Source of the DNA: a virus
IMG/VR virus record: IMGVR_UViG_3300032245_001176
Span: 1 to 41,852 of that record
Reading direction: 5' to 3' (one strand)
DNA: 41,852 nucleotides
Position numbers and translations under genes: made by a program. The number at the start of each line of letters is the position of its first letter. The stretch's first letter is position 1. Shown here piece by piece: positions 1 to 7,403 of the stretch. Below the pieces are notes generated by a model. The model did not search any database. It was not told the DNA's origin and worked only from the letters and a program-made list of their open reading frames with translations.

Positions 1-123
1 ATGAAAAGTCAGAGGCACGGCGTCGGCCCCTCGGTAGCGACGAACCGCTCCAAGGGCGCAGCAACAGCCAGTTTCCTCGTCCTCCAGCGCCCCGGCTGAC
101 AGCTCAGGCCTGGGCAAAACGTC
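1..123. repeat. Terminal direct repeat, left copy (contig overlap)
   Basis: Bases 1-123 are identical to 41730-41852. A gene is continuous only when the two copies are merged (see 1-249 and 41544-41852). This fits an assembly overlap from a circular or circularly permuted molecule of 41,729 bp better than true terminal repeats. The arbitrary break lies inside a coding region. Confidence 0.95.
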
Positions 124-249
124 CAGTGCTGCGACAAGGTCTCGCAAGAAGCGTTGGCCACGATTGCCGCGAACGGCGGACAGCAGAGCGCCATGCTGTT
201 GCCCAATCATCCAGGATTCGTCGTAATCGCCATAATTAAGACGGCTCAT
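1..249 (-). CDS. Junction-spanning hypothetical protein, N-terminal part
   Basis: This is the N-terminal part of a 144-aa protein that starts at ATG 249-247 and continues across the contig ends to a stop at 41544. The protein begins MSRLNYGDYDESWM and runs through the 123-bp repeat without a stop. The start overlaps the stop of the upstream gene (TGA 248-246) as ATGA, so translation is probably coupled. The product is soluble-looking, with a short Cys-rich stretch (CCC) near the middle. I recognise no family. It belongs to the leftward operon starting at 2565. Confidence 0.85.
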   Translation of the reverse strand, partial: MSRLNYGDYDESWMIGQQHGALLSAVRGNRGQRFLRDLVAALDVLPRPELSAGALEDEETGCCCALGAVRRYRGADAVPLTFH

Positions 250-1100
250 TTTTTCACCTCCTCGCTTAGCTCGTTCAGGTTTGTCTCCAGCTCAGCAATC
301 TTGGCCGCTTGCTGCTGGAGCAGGGTGGCGTAGTGCAGTAAAACCGGACGAATCCTGCTGGTCCGAACCTTGCACCCAAAGTTTTGCTCAAACGCCAGTT
401 CTATGTTTTCCAGGTCTGCCATGGCTGGCCCCACCTCCGGCGCCACCGGTGCTGCAGCGGGGCGCCGGAAGTGGGCAAGGGCAGCAAGAACAATCCGCAT
501 AACATCGTGATGCTGATACCCAAAAGCCCCAGGATCAGGATCTTCTTTGCAGATCCATTCAGAGACTTCTTTTAGGGTTGACCCTTCGCCAAGCTCCGGC
601 GCTGGTAGTGATGCGGCGCGGCGGTTGCGGTCAACAGCAACAGCGCGAGTCTGGGCGAAGGCCAGTTGCTCAGAGGTGTCCAGCGAGTCCCACTGGTTGA
701 CGTCTGCCTGGGCGTTCCATGCGTCGGCCAGCCATTCCTCAGGAAGCGCTAGCTCAATGTGATTAAAGTCTCCTCCCGCCTGAGCCAGGGCGGCGCGGGC
801 ATTGTCAACCACAATCTGCAAAGAATCGCACCCCATGATCGGGTGCCACCATTCACCGTCAATCAGTTGGGCGCCACTGGGCTGCGGGCAGGGCCGCTTT
901 AGGCCATCTGCGCTGCCGTCGCTTGGCTCATAAGCCGGATGCAACAGTGCGCCTGCGCCTTCCTTTCTGGGCTGGGCCTCCAGGGCGACGCGGGCGGCGC
1001 GGTAGGAGTCCGCCCATGCCGGTATGGGGTCGGTGGGGTCGGTTGTTTGATCAAGCCTGGAAAGCAGGTTTTCCAGGGCGGCGCGAATGTCGGTGCTCAT
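246..1100 (-). CDS. Hypothetical protein with C-terminal coiled coil
   Basis: A 284-aa protein of unknown function. The N-terminal half is polar and Pro-rich (residues about 20-90). The middle contains an aromatic stretch (GEWWHPIMGCDSL) and helical segments. The last 40 residues are heptad-like (LLQQQAAKIAELETNLNELSEEV), suggesting a coiled coil. The start overlaps the ThyX stop by ATGA at 1100-1097, and its own stop overlaps the start of the junction-spanning gene. It looks like a mosaic early protein expressed with ThyX; no catalytic motif was seen. Confidence 0.8.
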   Translation of the reverse strand: MSTDIRAALENLLSRLDQTTDPTDPIPAWADSYRAARVALEAQPRKEGAGALLHPAYEPSDGSADGLKRPCPQPSGAQLIDGEWWHPIMGCDSLQIVVDNARAALAQAGGDFNHIELALPEEWLADAWNAQADVNQWDSLDTSEQLAFAQTRAVAVDRNRRAASLPAPELGEGSTLKEVSEWICKEDPDPGAFGYQHHDVMRIVLAALAHFRRPAAAPVAPEVGPAMADLENIELAFEQNFGCKVRTSRIRPVLLHYATLLQQQAAKIAELETNLNELSEEVKK

Positions 1101-1852
1101 GGTGCCAACCTCGCTTTACCGTACCTAGTAGCCTTGTACCACTCGGCAATCTGTGGCGCCCATGCCTCCAGATGCGGAAACATCAGCTCACACAACTGCC
1201 AAATCTCATGCTGCGCATCCATTTTGGCACGCAGGTCAAGGAAGTGGAGAAAGGCCCGCAGGGTAAAGCTTACAACAAAATGCTGGCGATAATCAAAAGG
1301 TAGGATGCCGCGGGCTTGTTCTTCGGCCATGCCTGCTTCAATGTGCCTGGCGTACAAATTGGCAGCGTCATAGCAATGATCAAGGTCCCAAGTGCGCTGA
1401 GCTTTAGTGTATTCATACTTTTTGCCTTGCCGGTTGTCATAAACGCCTAGGGGGCGCAAATAAAAAACCTTTTCCAGGTCAATTTCACCAGTGGCGGCTC
1501 TAAGAATGTTCTCCGAAGTGTATCTAAAACTCTGGCAATCAAACGACACCCCGATACGATGGGTGCGAGCTTGTTGCATCACCGAATGAGGAAACCAGCC
1601 AGCATTGAGCGTGATCTGAGGGTGCTCTAAGGGGCCGTAGTGACCTCGCTCGCCGGATAGAAGGCGTTTGATACAGATTTCGCCGGCTTGTTGTTCGTCA
1701 GGATAGCCAAGCTCCCAATCAACTGAATAAGCTACAAACTTATGGCTGTAATCCTGGTGCATTGCTGCATAAATAACACCTTGAGGCTTGGGAGTCTGAG
1801 CAATCAAATTCACTCGGAAACGGGGATCCATGGGGGATGTGGGGTGGGTCAC
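1097..1852 (-). CDS. thyX: Flavin-dependent thymidylate synthase ThyX
   Basis: A 251-aa ThyX, which methylates dUMP to dTMP using methylenetetrahydrofolate and FAD/NADPH. The signature region is a variant of the classical RHR-X7-S motif: R96-T-H-R99 followed by S108-x-R110-Y111. The C-terminal block (RAFLHFLDLR about 199-208, then AQHEI) matches the family's dUMP/folate-binding helix. Length is normal. The gene is coupled to both neighbours by ATGA overlaps. Together with the phage Dcd (39737-40333) it would supply dTMP. The leader-type element CTCAGACTCCCAAG lies inside the 5' part of the gene (1787-1800, same strand). Confidence 0.93.
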   Translation of the reverse strand: MTHPTSPMDPRFRVNLIAQTPKPQGVIYAAMHQDYSHKFVAYSVDWELGYPDEQQAGEICIKRLLSGERGHYGPLEHPQITLNAGWFPHSVMQQARTHRIGVSFDCQSFRYTSENILRAATGEIDLEKVFYLRPLGVYDNRQGKKYEYTKAQRTWDLDHCYDAANLYARHIEAGMAEEQARGILPFDYRQHFVVSFTLRAFLHFLDLRAKMDAQHEIWQLCELMFPHLEAWAPQIAEWYKATRYGKARLAP

Positions 1853-2310
1853 GCGGTCATCAGCTCCATAAATTGTTGGTCCATGATTTCGTCAACAGAC
1901 GGAGCCACCGGATCACTCGGTTCGGCCGGCGGCTTGCAGGGGATGGTTTGTAAGCGAGCCTCTAGGGCCTGGCGTTCGGCAGCGGTCAGCAGGTGCCGGA
2001 TCGGGCACAGCGGCACCGAATCGGGGCCAGCTTCCCATGATGGCCAGCGGTCGCAGCCGTAAGACCAGTGGAGGCCCTGGGGAGCGTCGGCGGTTCTCAG
2101 GTGGTCAATATTGCAACCGTGCCAGATGATTTCCAACGTCCATCCATTGACTAGAACAGGTTGCGTTGCCCAGTAATCAGGGGAAATCCAATACATACAA
2201 CCATCAACATTGATCGGCACCTCAGGGTTGAGAGCCTGACGCAGGATCGCCACTAGGTCGGCGCGGGTCGGGCGTTGTCGGTTGTCCAGGTCGGCTAGAG
2301 GGGCGGGCAT
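1849..2310 (-). CDS. Hypothetical protein, Trp/Cys-rich
   Basis: A 153-aa protein without a recognised family. It is rich in Trp and has several Cys (WISPDYW, IIWHGCN, WSYGCDRW), followed by a helical C-terminus (LTAAERQALEARL) and an acidic tail. The stop overlaps the thyX start as ATGA. A small membrane ORF (2222-2380) reads into its first 89 nt in another frame, so the true start could lie further in. It is part of the leftward early operon. Confidence 0.7.
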   Translation of the reverse strand: MPAPLADLDNRQRPTRADLVAILRQALNPEVPINVDGCMYWISPDYWATQPVLVNGWTLEIIWHGCNIDHLRTADAPQGLHWSYGCDRWPSWEAGPDSVPLCPIRHLLTAAERQALEARLQTIPCKPPAEPSDPVAPSVDEIMDQQFMELMTA

Positions 2311-2380
2311 GAGCGAGGTAAACGATGGGGCAGATGATTAGGAAGAGAATCAGTAGCCAGATGGAAAGGACCGTGATCAT
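2222..2380 (-). CDS. Possible small membrane protein (52 aa)
   Basis: A short ORF starting at ATG 2380-2378, overlapping the wHTH stop (TGA 2379-2377) as ATGA, the same coupling used throughout this operon. It begins MITVLSIWLLILFLIICPIV, a clear single transmembrane helix, followed by a Pro/Arg-rich polar tail. It overlaps the next gene by 89 nt in a different frame, which is the main argument against it. It fills the 66-bp gap between two otherwise coupled genes. Confidence 0.45.
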   Translation of the reverse strand: MITVLSIWLLILFLIICPIVYLAHARPSSRPGQPTTPDPRRPSGDPASGSQP

Positions 2381-2565
2381 GGGGTCACAGGCCCCAGGCG
2401 GCGGACCAAATACTCACCCCGGCCGGTGCGGTACTCGATCAGGTTGTGGTTCCATAGGCTCGTCATGCGACGGCTCACGGTGGATTGATTGCAGTTCCAG
2501 GCCTTCTGAAGGATCGTGCCGTCTGGGACGGTGGGGCGGAGGGCTAGGAGGGGGGTGGGGGGCAT
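2377..2565 (-). CDS. Small winged-helix DNA-binding regulator
   Basis: A 62-aa protein with a winged helix-turn-helix pattern: a helix around ILQKAW, a recognition helix NQSTVSRRMTSLWNHNLIEY, and a wing GRGEYLVRRL. It is the first gene of the leftward operon and faces the RHH gene at 2729 across a 163-bp divergent control region, so it is probably an early transcriptional regulator. There is no strong Shine-Dalgarno site upstream of the ATG. The family level (wHTH) is inferred from pattern only. Confidence 0.65.
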   Translation of the reverse strand: MPPTPLLALRPTVPDGTILQKAWNCNQSTVSRRMTSLWNHNLIEYRTGRGEYLVRRLGPVTP

Positions 2566-2728
2566 GGGGTTAGGGGCGGTACGACTGGGCCCTTCGTGGC
2601 CGTGGGGTTAGAGCATGGTTGGCACCTTGCTGGGTTGGTGGTCGCCGCTTGCATCGGTCGCTGACTTCCTCAGAGTAACAGATCTGACCCCGATCCGGGT
2701 ACAATGCCTCAGGACTCCGACCAAAGCC
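2566..2728. promoter_or_regulatory. Divergent early control region
   Basis: Non-coding gap between the leftward wHTH gene and the rightward RHH gene. On the + strand TACAAT at 2700-2705 is a good -10 box, 23 nt before the ATG at 2729, without a convincing -35. On the - strand TTGTAC (2704-2699) and TGTTAC (2680-2675), 18 bp apart, could form the opposing promoter. The overlapping boxes would allow mutually exclusive firing. Confidence 0.4.
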
Positions 2729-2899
2729 ATGACCAAACCGACCGTCACCTTCCGCCCCACCATTGCCCAGAGGCAGTGGTTGGATCGCCAACGACAGGAA
2801 AGGGGAATCCCAGTTACCACCCTCATTCAGTTGGCGCTGGAGCAGGCGATGAAAACGGATTTTCAACGGTACGCCCATGGATCTGATGAGCAGCACTGA
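2729..2899 (+). CDS. Small ribbon-helix-helix-like DNA-binding protein
   Basis: A 56-aa protein starting at ATG 2729 (MTKPTVTFRPTIAQRQWL). The pattern, a short beta strand (TVTFRPT) followed by two helices (AQRQWLDRQRQERG and VTTLIQLALEQAMK), is typical of Arc/MetJ-type RHH regulators. It is the first rightward gene from the divergent control region and probably pairs with the wHTH protein as an early switch. Longer in-frame upstream starts exist, but the RHH strand and the promoter box at 2700-2705 favour this start. Confidence 0.6.
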   Translation: MTKPTVTFRPTIAQRQWLDRQRQERGIPVTTLIQLALEQAMKTDFQRYAHGSDEQH

Positions 2900-3191
2900 G
2901 CCCACCATCCTCACCAAATGGGGCCGGCTAACCGGGGCTCAGTGGCTAGAGGCCAGACACCAGGAGGCCATGGACGCATGGTGGACCCCCGCAGTGGAGC
3001 GGTACGTCAACGACCATTGGCCGACCCCTCAGCAGATTGAGGCCCACATCCGCAACCTGGCGCAGGAAAAGCGGGCACAGCTGAACCGCATTCTCAAGGC
3101 CAGGGCGATTGCTGATATTACACGCTCAGACTTTCAACCCAGACCAAAACCCAAACCCGTCACACAACCACAACAGCTAGCCATTCTGTGA
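2877..3191 (+). CDS. Hypothetical protein preceding the primase
   Basis: A 104-aa helical, charged protein (MDLMSSTEPTILTKWG). It has Trp-rich segments (AWWTPAVERYVNDHWP) and a basic Pro/Lys C-terminus (PRPKPKPVT). It overlaps the RHH gene by 23 nt, and its TGA overlaps the GTG start of the primase, so the three genes are coupled. A second ATG lies at 2886. No family was recognised; position suggests a replication accessory or loader role, which is inference only. Confidence 0.65.
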   Translation: MDLMSSTEPTILTKWGRLTGAQWLEARHQEAMDAWWTPAVERYVNDHWPTPQQIEAHIRNLAQEKRAQLNRILKARAIADITRSDFQPRPKPKPVTQPQQLAIL

Positions 3192-5839
3192 ATATCCCCC
3201 CGATTCACCGGGGTCAGGCCGACAAGTTTTTGCAGTTGCTCGGGAAAGATCCCGTGACGGCTCGGCTGCGCGCCTTCCCCCATCGGCTTAACCCTGATCG
3301 GTTTGACGCCAAGGCCAACCCAAACGGTATCAAGGCCCGTGCCGGTGCCTACGACCTCTCCATGGCCAGCCTCTGGCAGCGTGAAGGCCGCGGGCTGTAC
3401 TTGGTCGTCAACGGTGGCGGCGACCGCGACGATGCCATCACCGACTGCGTGGCGTTCTGGGTTGAATGGGACAACAAGCCCGTTGAATGGCAGCTGCAGG
3501 GGTGGCGGGAATTCGGCCTAGGAGAGCCGTCGATCACCGTCACTACCGGCGGCAAGTCGGCTCACCTTTACTGGGTGCTGGACAAACCGATCAGCCCTGA
3601 ACGCTGGCGACCAATTCAGCAGGCCCTGATCTCGGTGACCGCAGCTGATCCGAGCAACAAAAACCCCAGCCGGGTAATGCGCCTCCCTGGGGCCTACTAC
3701 CTGGGGCCCGATGGCAAGGCCTCAGGGCAATCAAAAATCCATGCCAGCAACGATCGCCGCTACACCGTCGAGGAGGTCGAGGGCTGGTTGACGGCTCAAC
3801 CTGCAGCAGCCCCGGCCCGGCCGATCCCCGCGGGTTCACTCTCACCCGTCGAACTGCCCCCGCGGCCGGCTGATGCCCTGAAAAAGGCTCTACTCAAGCT
3901 GCCGAAGTTTGAGCACGGGGCCGGCCAGTACCAGAAGCTGGTCGATCTGGCGATGCGCCTCCATGTCGAGATCGGTGCCGCGGCAGCAGAGCAGTTACTG
4001 GCTGAAACTTGCGCCCCATCAATCACTGATCTGGCGGCCTACTTCAAGGGGACACCTAACAAGATTCACCGCGGCAGCATCTGGGCCCATCTGCGCGACG
4101 AATGGGGAATTGACATTCGCAGGCATGACCTGAAAAAGGACCATATTCCTGACGCCACGAAAAAGGTCAAACCTGGCCCCAAGGAGCCCCAGGGAGGGCC
4201 GGGGCATGAATGGTGGGACGAAGAGGCGGCAGAGGCCAACAACCAGCCCCAGGGGCCCACGGCGCCGCCGCTGCTGAGCCTTGGCGAGGTGCGCGACCAG
4301 CTGCAATACGCGGTGCAAGGCGGCGCCTCGCGTCAGGACTTGGAGGCGGAACGGATCCGCTTGTCAGAGGCCAGCGGCATCCCTGCAGCAACCTTGCGCG
4401 ATCTGCTGCAGGCAATCCAGCGGGAGGACGAATCAGGCCTCCAGGTGGAGCAGGAAACCCAACGGATCATCCGCGCCGCAGAACGATCAGGCGGGAATGC
4501 CCGAATCAAGCTGGCCGAAATACTGCCTCCCCGGCTTGCTGAAGCCCTCAGGGTGCGGACACAGTTTCTCCCTGCTGATGACATGGCCACCGTCATGGCC
4601 TTTTTGGTTTGCGTGTCGGGGGTGGTGAAACTTGGCACCGAACTGGTCGCCAGTTATGCCGCCAGCTACCGGGTGCCGCTCAACCTGTACGGGGCCTTGG
4701 TGGCTCGATCAGGGGCCAAGAAATCGCCTCTCAGCCGCTTGTTGGTAGCCGAACCAACCCAGGCCCTAGCTCTTGACCTGGCACGGCAGCAGAGCAGGGC
4801 GATGAGCGATTGGATGGAGCAGAACAAAGGCCTCAAGCCGTCAGAGCGAACCGAAGAGCCGCGAGCTGCCTACATCTCCGTCAGCGATGCCACGGCCGAG
4901 GCGTTGACCCAACAGCTGCAGGTTCACGAAGACCGCGGCATGGGCCTCCTGTTGCATCGGGATGAATTGGCAGGCCTGTTTGGCAATCTCAATCAGTACC
5001 GATCGGGTCGGGGTTCCGACTCTGAGCAGCTTCTTGAGGCGTACGACGGGTCCGGTTTTAGGTCGTTACGGGTTGCTGCCAGCAACGGCGGTCGCTCGTA
5101 CAACCGCTGCCATTTGTCGATCTGGGGGACGATTCAGCCCGCGGTTTTGCAGGCGCTAGTAACCGATGGGGACGCCTCTGGCCTCTGGGCCCGCTACATG
5201 TTTATTCCTCTTCCTGAGGTGGTCGTCAGGATTGCTGATGACGAATCACCAGAGCAGATAGCCGCCTGTGACGCCGCCGCGGCATTTATGGCAGCCGCTT
5301 GCGATCACGTTTACCGCCTACCGCGAACTGCCTTGACCCTGGACAGCGACGCTCGGCGGGCGTTCATGGGCTACGAAGAGGCGGCCCAAGGCCTGGCGCT
5401 AAAGGCCACCCTGCCGGCCCATGGCGCCTTAATGGGAAAGGCGCCAGGCAAGGTACTGCGGGTGGCTGGCTTGTTGCATCTGCTCTGGTGTTGGGAATTA
5501 GGCGGCAGCCATCAAACCCCGGTCGGGAAGGGCGTGGTTGAGCGGGCGATTTTGCTGGTTGATCAGGTCAACAGTTGGACGCTGGGGATCCATGAAGCCG
5601 CTGCGGAGGCTGGTGAAGCGTCCGACCTGATGCGCATGATTCATCGGCTGGCAGAGGCCACAGGCAAGGCCGTTGCCTGGCGAGACGTGGCCCAGAAGCT
5701 CAGCAAGGCCCAGCGAAAGGAGATTGATAGCGGAGCCGCCGCCGCCGCCGTTGAAGCCCTTGCAGGCATGGGCCTTGGCGAGGTCGAACGCACTTCCCGT
5801 GGTGCCTGGACGTACCAGGCGACTAACGCCCTGCCATGA
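3188..5839 (+). CDS. Primase-helicase (AEP/RepB-like primase + DUF3987-like ATPase)
   Basis: An 883-aa GTG-initiated replication protein. Residues about 1-200 carry archaeo-eukaryotic-primase-like motifs: FWVEWDNK (E93, D95, metal site), GGKSAHLYW (S124, H126) and NPSRVMRLPG (R162, R165). A middle helical region and linker (about 200-440) follow. The C-terminal region (about 480-800) resembles DUF3987 ATPase domains, with a degenerate P-loop ARSGAKKSPLSR (about 500-511) and a Walker-B-like LLLHRDELAGLF. It probably primes and unwinds the phage origin, and the repeat-rich gap directly downstream would be its natural target. The GTG overlaps the previous stop. Fold assignments rest on motif recognition. 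Confidence 0.82.
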   Translation: MNIPPIHRGQADKFLQLLGKDPVTARLRAFPHRLNPDRFDAKANPNGIKARAGAYDLSMASLWQREGRGLYLVVNGGGDRDDAITDCVAFWVEWDNKPVEWQLQGWREFGLGEPSITVTTGGKSAHLYWVLDKPISPERWRPIQQALISVTAADPSNKNPSRVMRLPGAYYLGPDGKASGQSKIHASNDRRYTVEEVEGWLTAQPAAAPARPIPAGSLSPVELPPRPADALKKALLKLPKFEHGAGQYQKLVDLAMRLHVEIGAAAAEQLLAETCAPSITDLAAYFKGTPNKIHRGSIWAHLRDEWGIDIRRHDLKKDHIPDATKKVKPGPKEPQGGPGHEWWDEEAAEANNQPQGPTAPPLLSLGEVRDQLQYAVQGGASRQDLEAERIRLSEASGIPAATLRDLLQAIQREDESGLQVEQETQRIIRAAERSGGNARIKLAEILPPRLAEALRVRTQFLPADDMATVMAFLVCVSGVVKLGTELVASYAASYRVPLNLYGALVARSGAKKSPLSRLLVAEPTQALALDLARQQSRAMSDWMEQNKGLKPSERTEEPRAAYISVSDATAEALTQQLQVHEDRGMGLLLHRDELAGLFGNLNQYRSGRGSDSEQLLEAYDGSGFRSLRVAASNGGRSYNRCHLSIWGTIQPAVLQALVTDGDASGLWARYMFIPLPEVVVRIADDESPEQIAACDAAAAFMAAACDHVYRLPRTALTLDSDARRAFMGYEEAAQGLALKATLPAHGALMGKAPGKVLRVAGLLHLLWCWELGGSHQTPVGKGVVERAILLVDQVNSWTLGIHEAAAEAGEASDLMRMIHRLAEATGKAVAWRDVAQKLSKAQRKEIDSGAAAAAVEALAGMGLGEVERTSRGAWTYQATNALP

Positions 5840-6371
5840 CCCCTGCCAGTGTTGGTTTGTTGGCTGGTTGTTGGCTGGCGACCAACATCCAAAAACGTAG
5901 TCCCTATAAGGGATATAGGTATATATATGTATGTATGTTGGTTTGTTGGTCTTTTTCTCTCTCTCTTTTTTTCTTACTGTTTTTTTACTTAAGGGCCCAT
6001 GGACCCCAGCCAACAAACCAACAAACCAACATTGGGCCAAAATTCGCTGAGATCCACACCAGCGCAGCCATTCTCAATGTTGGCTGCACCCGCCAACAGT
6101 CACCAGAGCGACCAACATTCAGCACAAAGCGGCCCCATCACAACCCACCCAACCACCTGCTGTAACCTTGAACCGCTGGGTCGTGACCCCTACCGCAAGG
6201 CGGGGCGCGGGGGGCTGGGTAGAGTGGGCCCACCCTGGAACCGCATCGGAGGCCCAGCCGGGTCAGGGGGTCACGGGTTCGCTCGCGGCCCTCTCCTGAC
6301 CTGCGCAGGATTGCTGCTAGGGTTCGTCAATCGGGCAGCGATGCCCGTAATCTCTAAAGAAGAATCAAATC
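5840..6371. other. Candidate replication origin / repeat-rich non-coding region
   Basis: A 532-bp gap with no convincing gene, directly after the primase-helicase. It holds an AT-rich stretch (about 5885-5995), a near-palindrome TCCCTATAAGGGA (5901-5913), a pyrimidine tract (5951-5988) and several copies of CCAACAT/CCAACA in both orientations. The right part (6170-6330) is GC-rich without recognised structure. A CGGGCA-GCGA-TGCCCG hairpin with a GNRA loop (6332-6347) sits 25 bp before the next start. Position and composition fit an origin with iteron-like sites. Confidence 0.5.
5850..6032. repeat. Interlocking inverted repeats around AT-rich core
   Basis: The segment 5850-5867 (TGTTGGTTTGTTGGCTGG) is a perfect inverted repeat of 6006-6023. 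The segment 5935-5950 (ATGTTGGTTTGTTGGT) is a perfect inverted repeat of 6017-6032. Two left arms can thus pair with two overlapping right arms, giving alternative hairpins that enclose the AT-rich core. Further CCAACAT copies lie at 5882 and near 6112, and an inverted copy near 6077. Confidence 0.85.
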
Positions 6372-6659
6372 ATGAACGCTTCAGTTTCAGCTGATCCCGG
6401 CGCAGAGCAGCGGCCATCCGCTGGCGCCCTCCTGCGCGACCACGCTCAGCACCTGCTCAATGAGATCCCGGAGGATCTGGACGAAATCGCAGACCGGCTC
6501 ACAGCACTGGTCAATGGCCACGAACAGCACGACCTACCCGCTGAGCAGTGGTTGAGCCAGGGTCATTGGGAAATCCTGCGGGCCATATCGGCCCAGGCTG
6601 AATCGATCGCCAGCGACGCACGCCTAGTCCTTAGCCAGATCATTGCTGCTGCCCCCTAG
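6372..6659 (+). CDS. Small acidic hypothetical protein
   Basis: A 95-aa, acidic, fully helical protein (EIPEDLDEIADRLTALV and ILRAISAQAESIASDARLVL). AAAGAAG lies about 10 bp before the ATG and could act as a weak ribosome-binding site. It is the first gene after the candidate origin region and starts the small early cluster. No family was recognised. Confidence 0.7.
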   Translation: MNASVSADPGAEQRPSAGALLRDHAQHLLNEIPEDLDEIADRLTALVNGHEQHDLPAEQWLSQGHWEILRAISAQAESIASDARLVLSQIIAAAP

Positions 6660-6744
6660 CAGCCCCTACAGGGGCCAGAGGGCCCCTGTGCCTTGCCAAC
6701 ACCCGACCAAGCCCCCTAACGTGGCCTCAGGGTTGCGAGCCACG

Positions 6745-7119
6745 ATGGACAACCACAACCCACGCCCAAGCCCCTGGCGATGGGGCCCACTGGTGCAAAA
6801 CACGCCGATTACCTGGATGGACACCCCAGACCTTGACGCCGTAACAGTCGCGACCAATCACCTGCTGAGCGGCCGGGACCTAGGCGGTGGGGTGCAATCG
6901 TTTGCAAACTCCACTTTGCTTGGCCGGTTGGCCGAGACCACACTGGAGCAATTGGCCATGTGCGGCGTCAATGATCACTGGCCGACGCTGGTTGCAGGAA
7001 ACAGCGTCGCGCACGTGATCGCAGAACTGGAGGTCTTTGCCATGAACGCCGCAGCGCCGTTGTCGTTTGACGATGCGATTAGCTTTCTGCGGACGCGGTT
7101 GAAGGGGGTGGAAGAGTGA
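6745..7119 (+). CDS. Hypothetical early protein
   Basis: A 124-aa protein starting at ATG 6745 (MDNHNPRPSPWRWGP). The frame is open further upstream to 6643, but that extension overlaps the preceding gene and is Pro-rich, so the later start is preferred. The N-terminal part is Trp/Pro-rich. The rest is mixed alpha/beta with a C-terminal helix (FDDAISFLRTRLKGVEE). The stop overlaps the GTG start of the next gene. Function unknown. Confidence 0.65.
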   Translation: MDNHNPRPSPWRWGPLVQNTPITWMDTPDLDAVTVATNHLLSGRDLGGGVQSFANSTLLGRLAETTLEQLAMCGVNDHWPTLVAGNSVAHVIAELEVFAMNAAAPLSFDDAISFLRTRLKGVEE

Positions 7120-7403
7120 GCGAGCAGGCCGCTGATCTTGACGTCACATTGCTCGACCGTGGCAGCCGTTATGGCCCGTTTAAGGGTCATGCCGAAGTGA
7201 CCATGGCGCTTAAAGAAGTGTTGGCTAATGAGTTGGCCGCTCGCCTTAAAAAGTTGCCACCAATCCAACAAGAAGCTTTGGATATGATCTTTCACAAAAT
7301 TGGCAGGATCGTAAATGGTGACAATTATTACGATGATTCTTGGCATGATATTGCTGGATATGCCGGACTGGTTGTTAAGGATCTACAGGGTGACGGCCTG
7401 TGA
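7116..7403 (+). CDS. DUF6378-like phage protein
   Basis: A 95-aa protein starting with GTG, which overlaps the previous stop. The pattern LLDRGSRYGPFKGHAEVT followed by ALDMIFHKIGRIVNG and DSWHDIAGYAGLV matches a small conserved phage family (DUF6378, from memory). It is often found near nucleotide-metabolism or early genes and has no proven function. Its last third is noticeably lower in GC than its neighbours. The stop overlaps the GTG of the next gene. Confidence 0.7.
   Translation: MSEQAADLDVTLLDRGSRYGPFKGHAEVTMALKEVLANELAARLKKLPPIQQEALDMIFHKIGRIVNGDNYYDDSWHDIAGYAGLVVKDLQGDGL

Noticed and set aside
2570-2917. Minus-strand 115-aa ORF over the divergent control region
   Set aside because: It overlaps the RHH gene and promoter boxes and has no protein-like pattern.
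5498-6040. Minus-strand ORF through the AT-rich core
   Set aside because: Low-complexity (KKEREKKTNKPTYIHIYTYI) product of the AT-rich tract, overlapping the primase gene in antisense.
6170-6330. Possible tRNA (GGTTCG segment near 6280)
   Set aside because: No acceptor stem or anticodon arm could be formed by eye.
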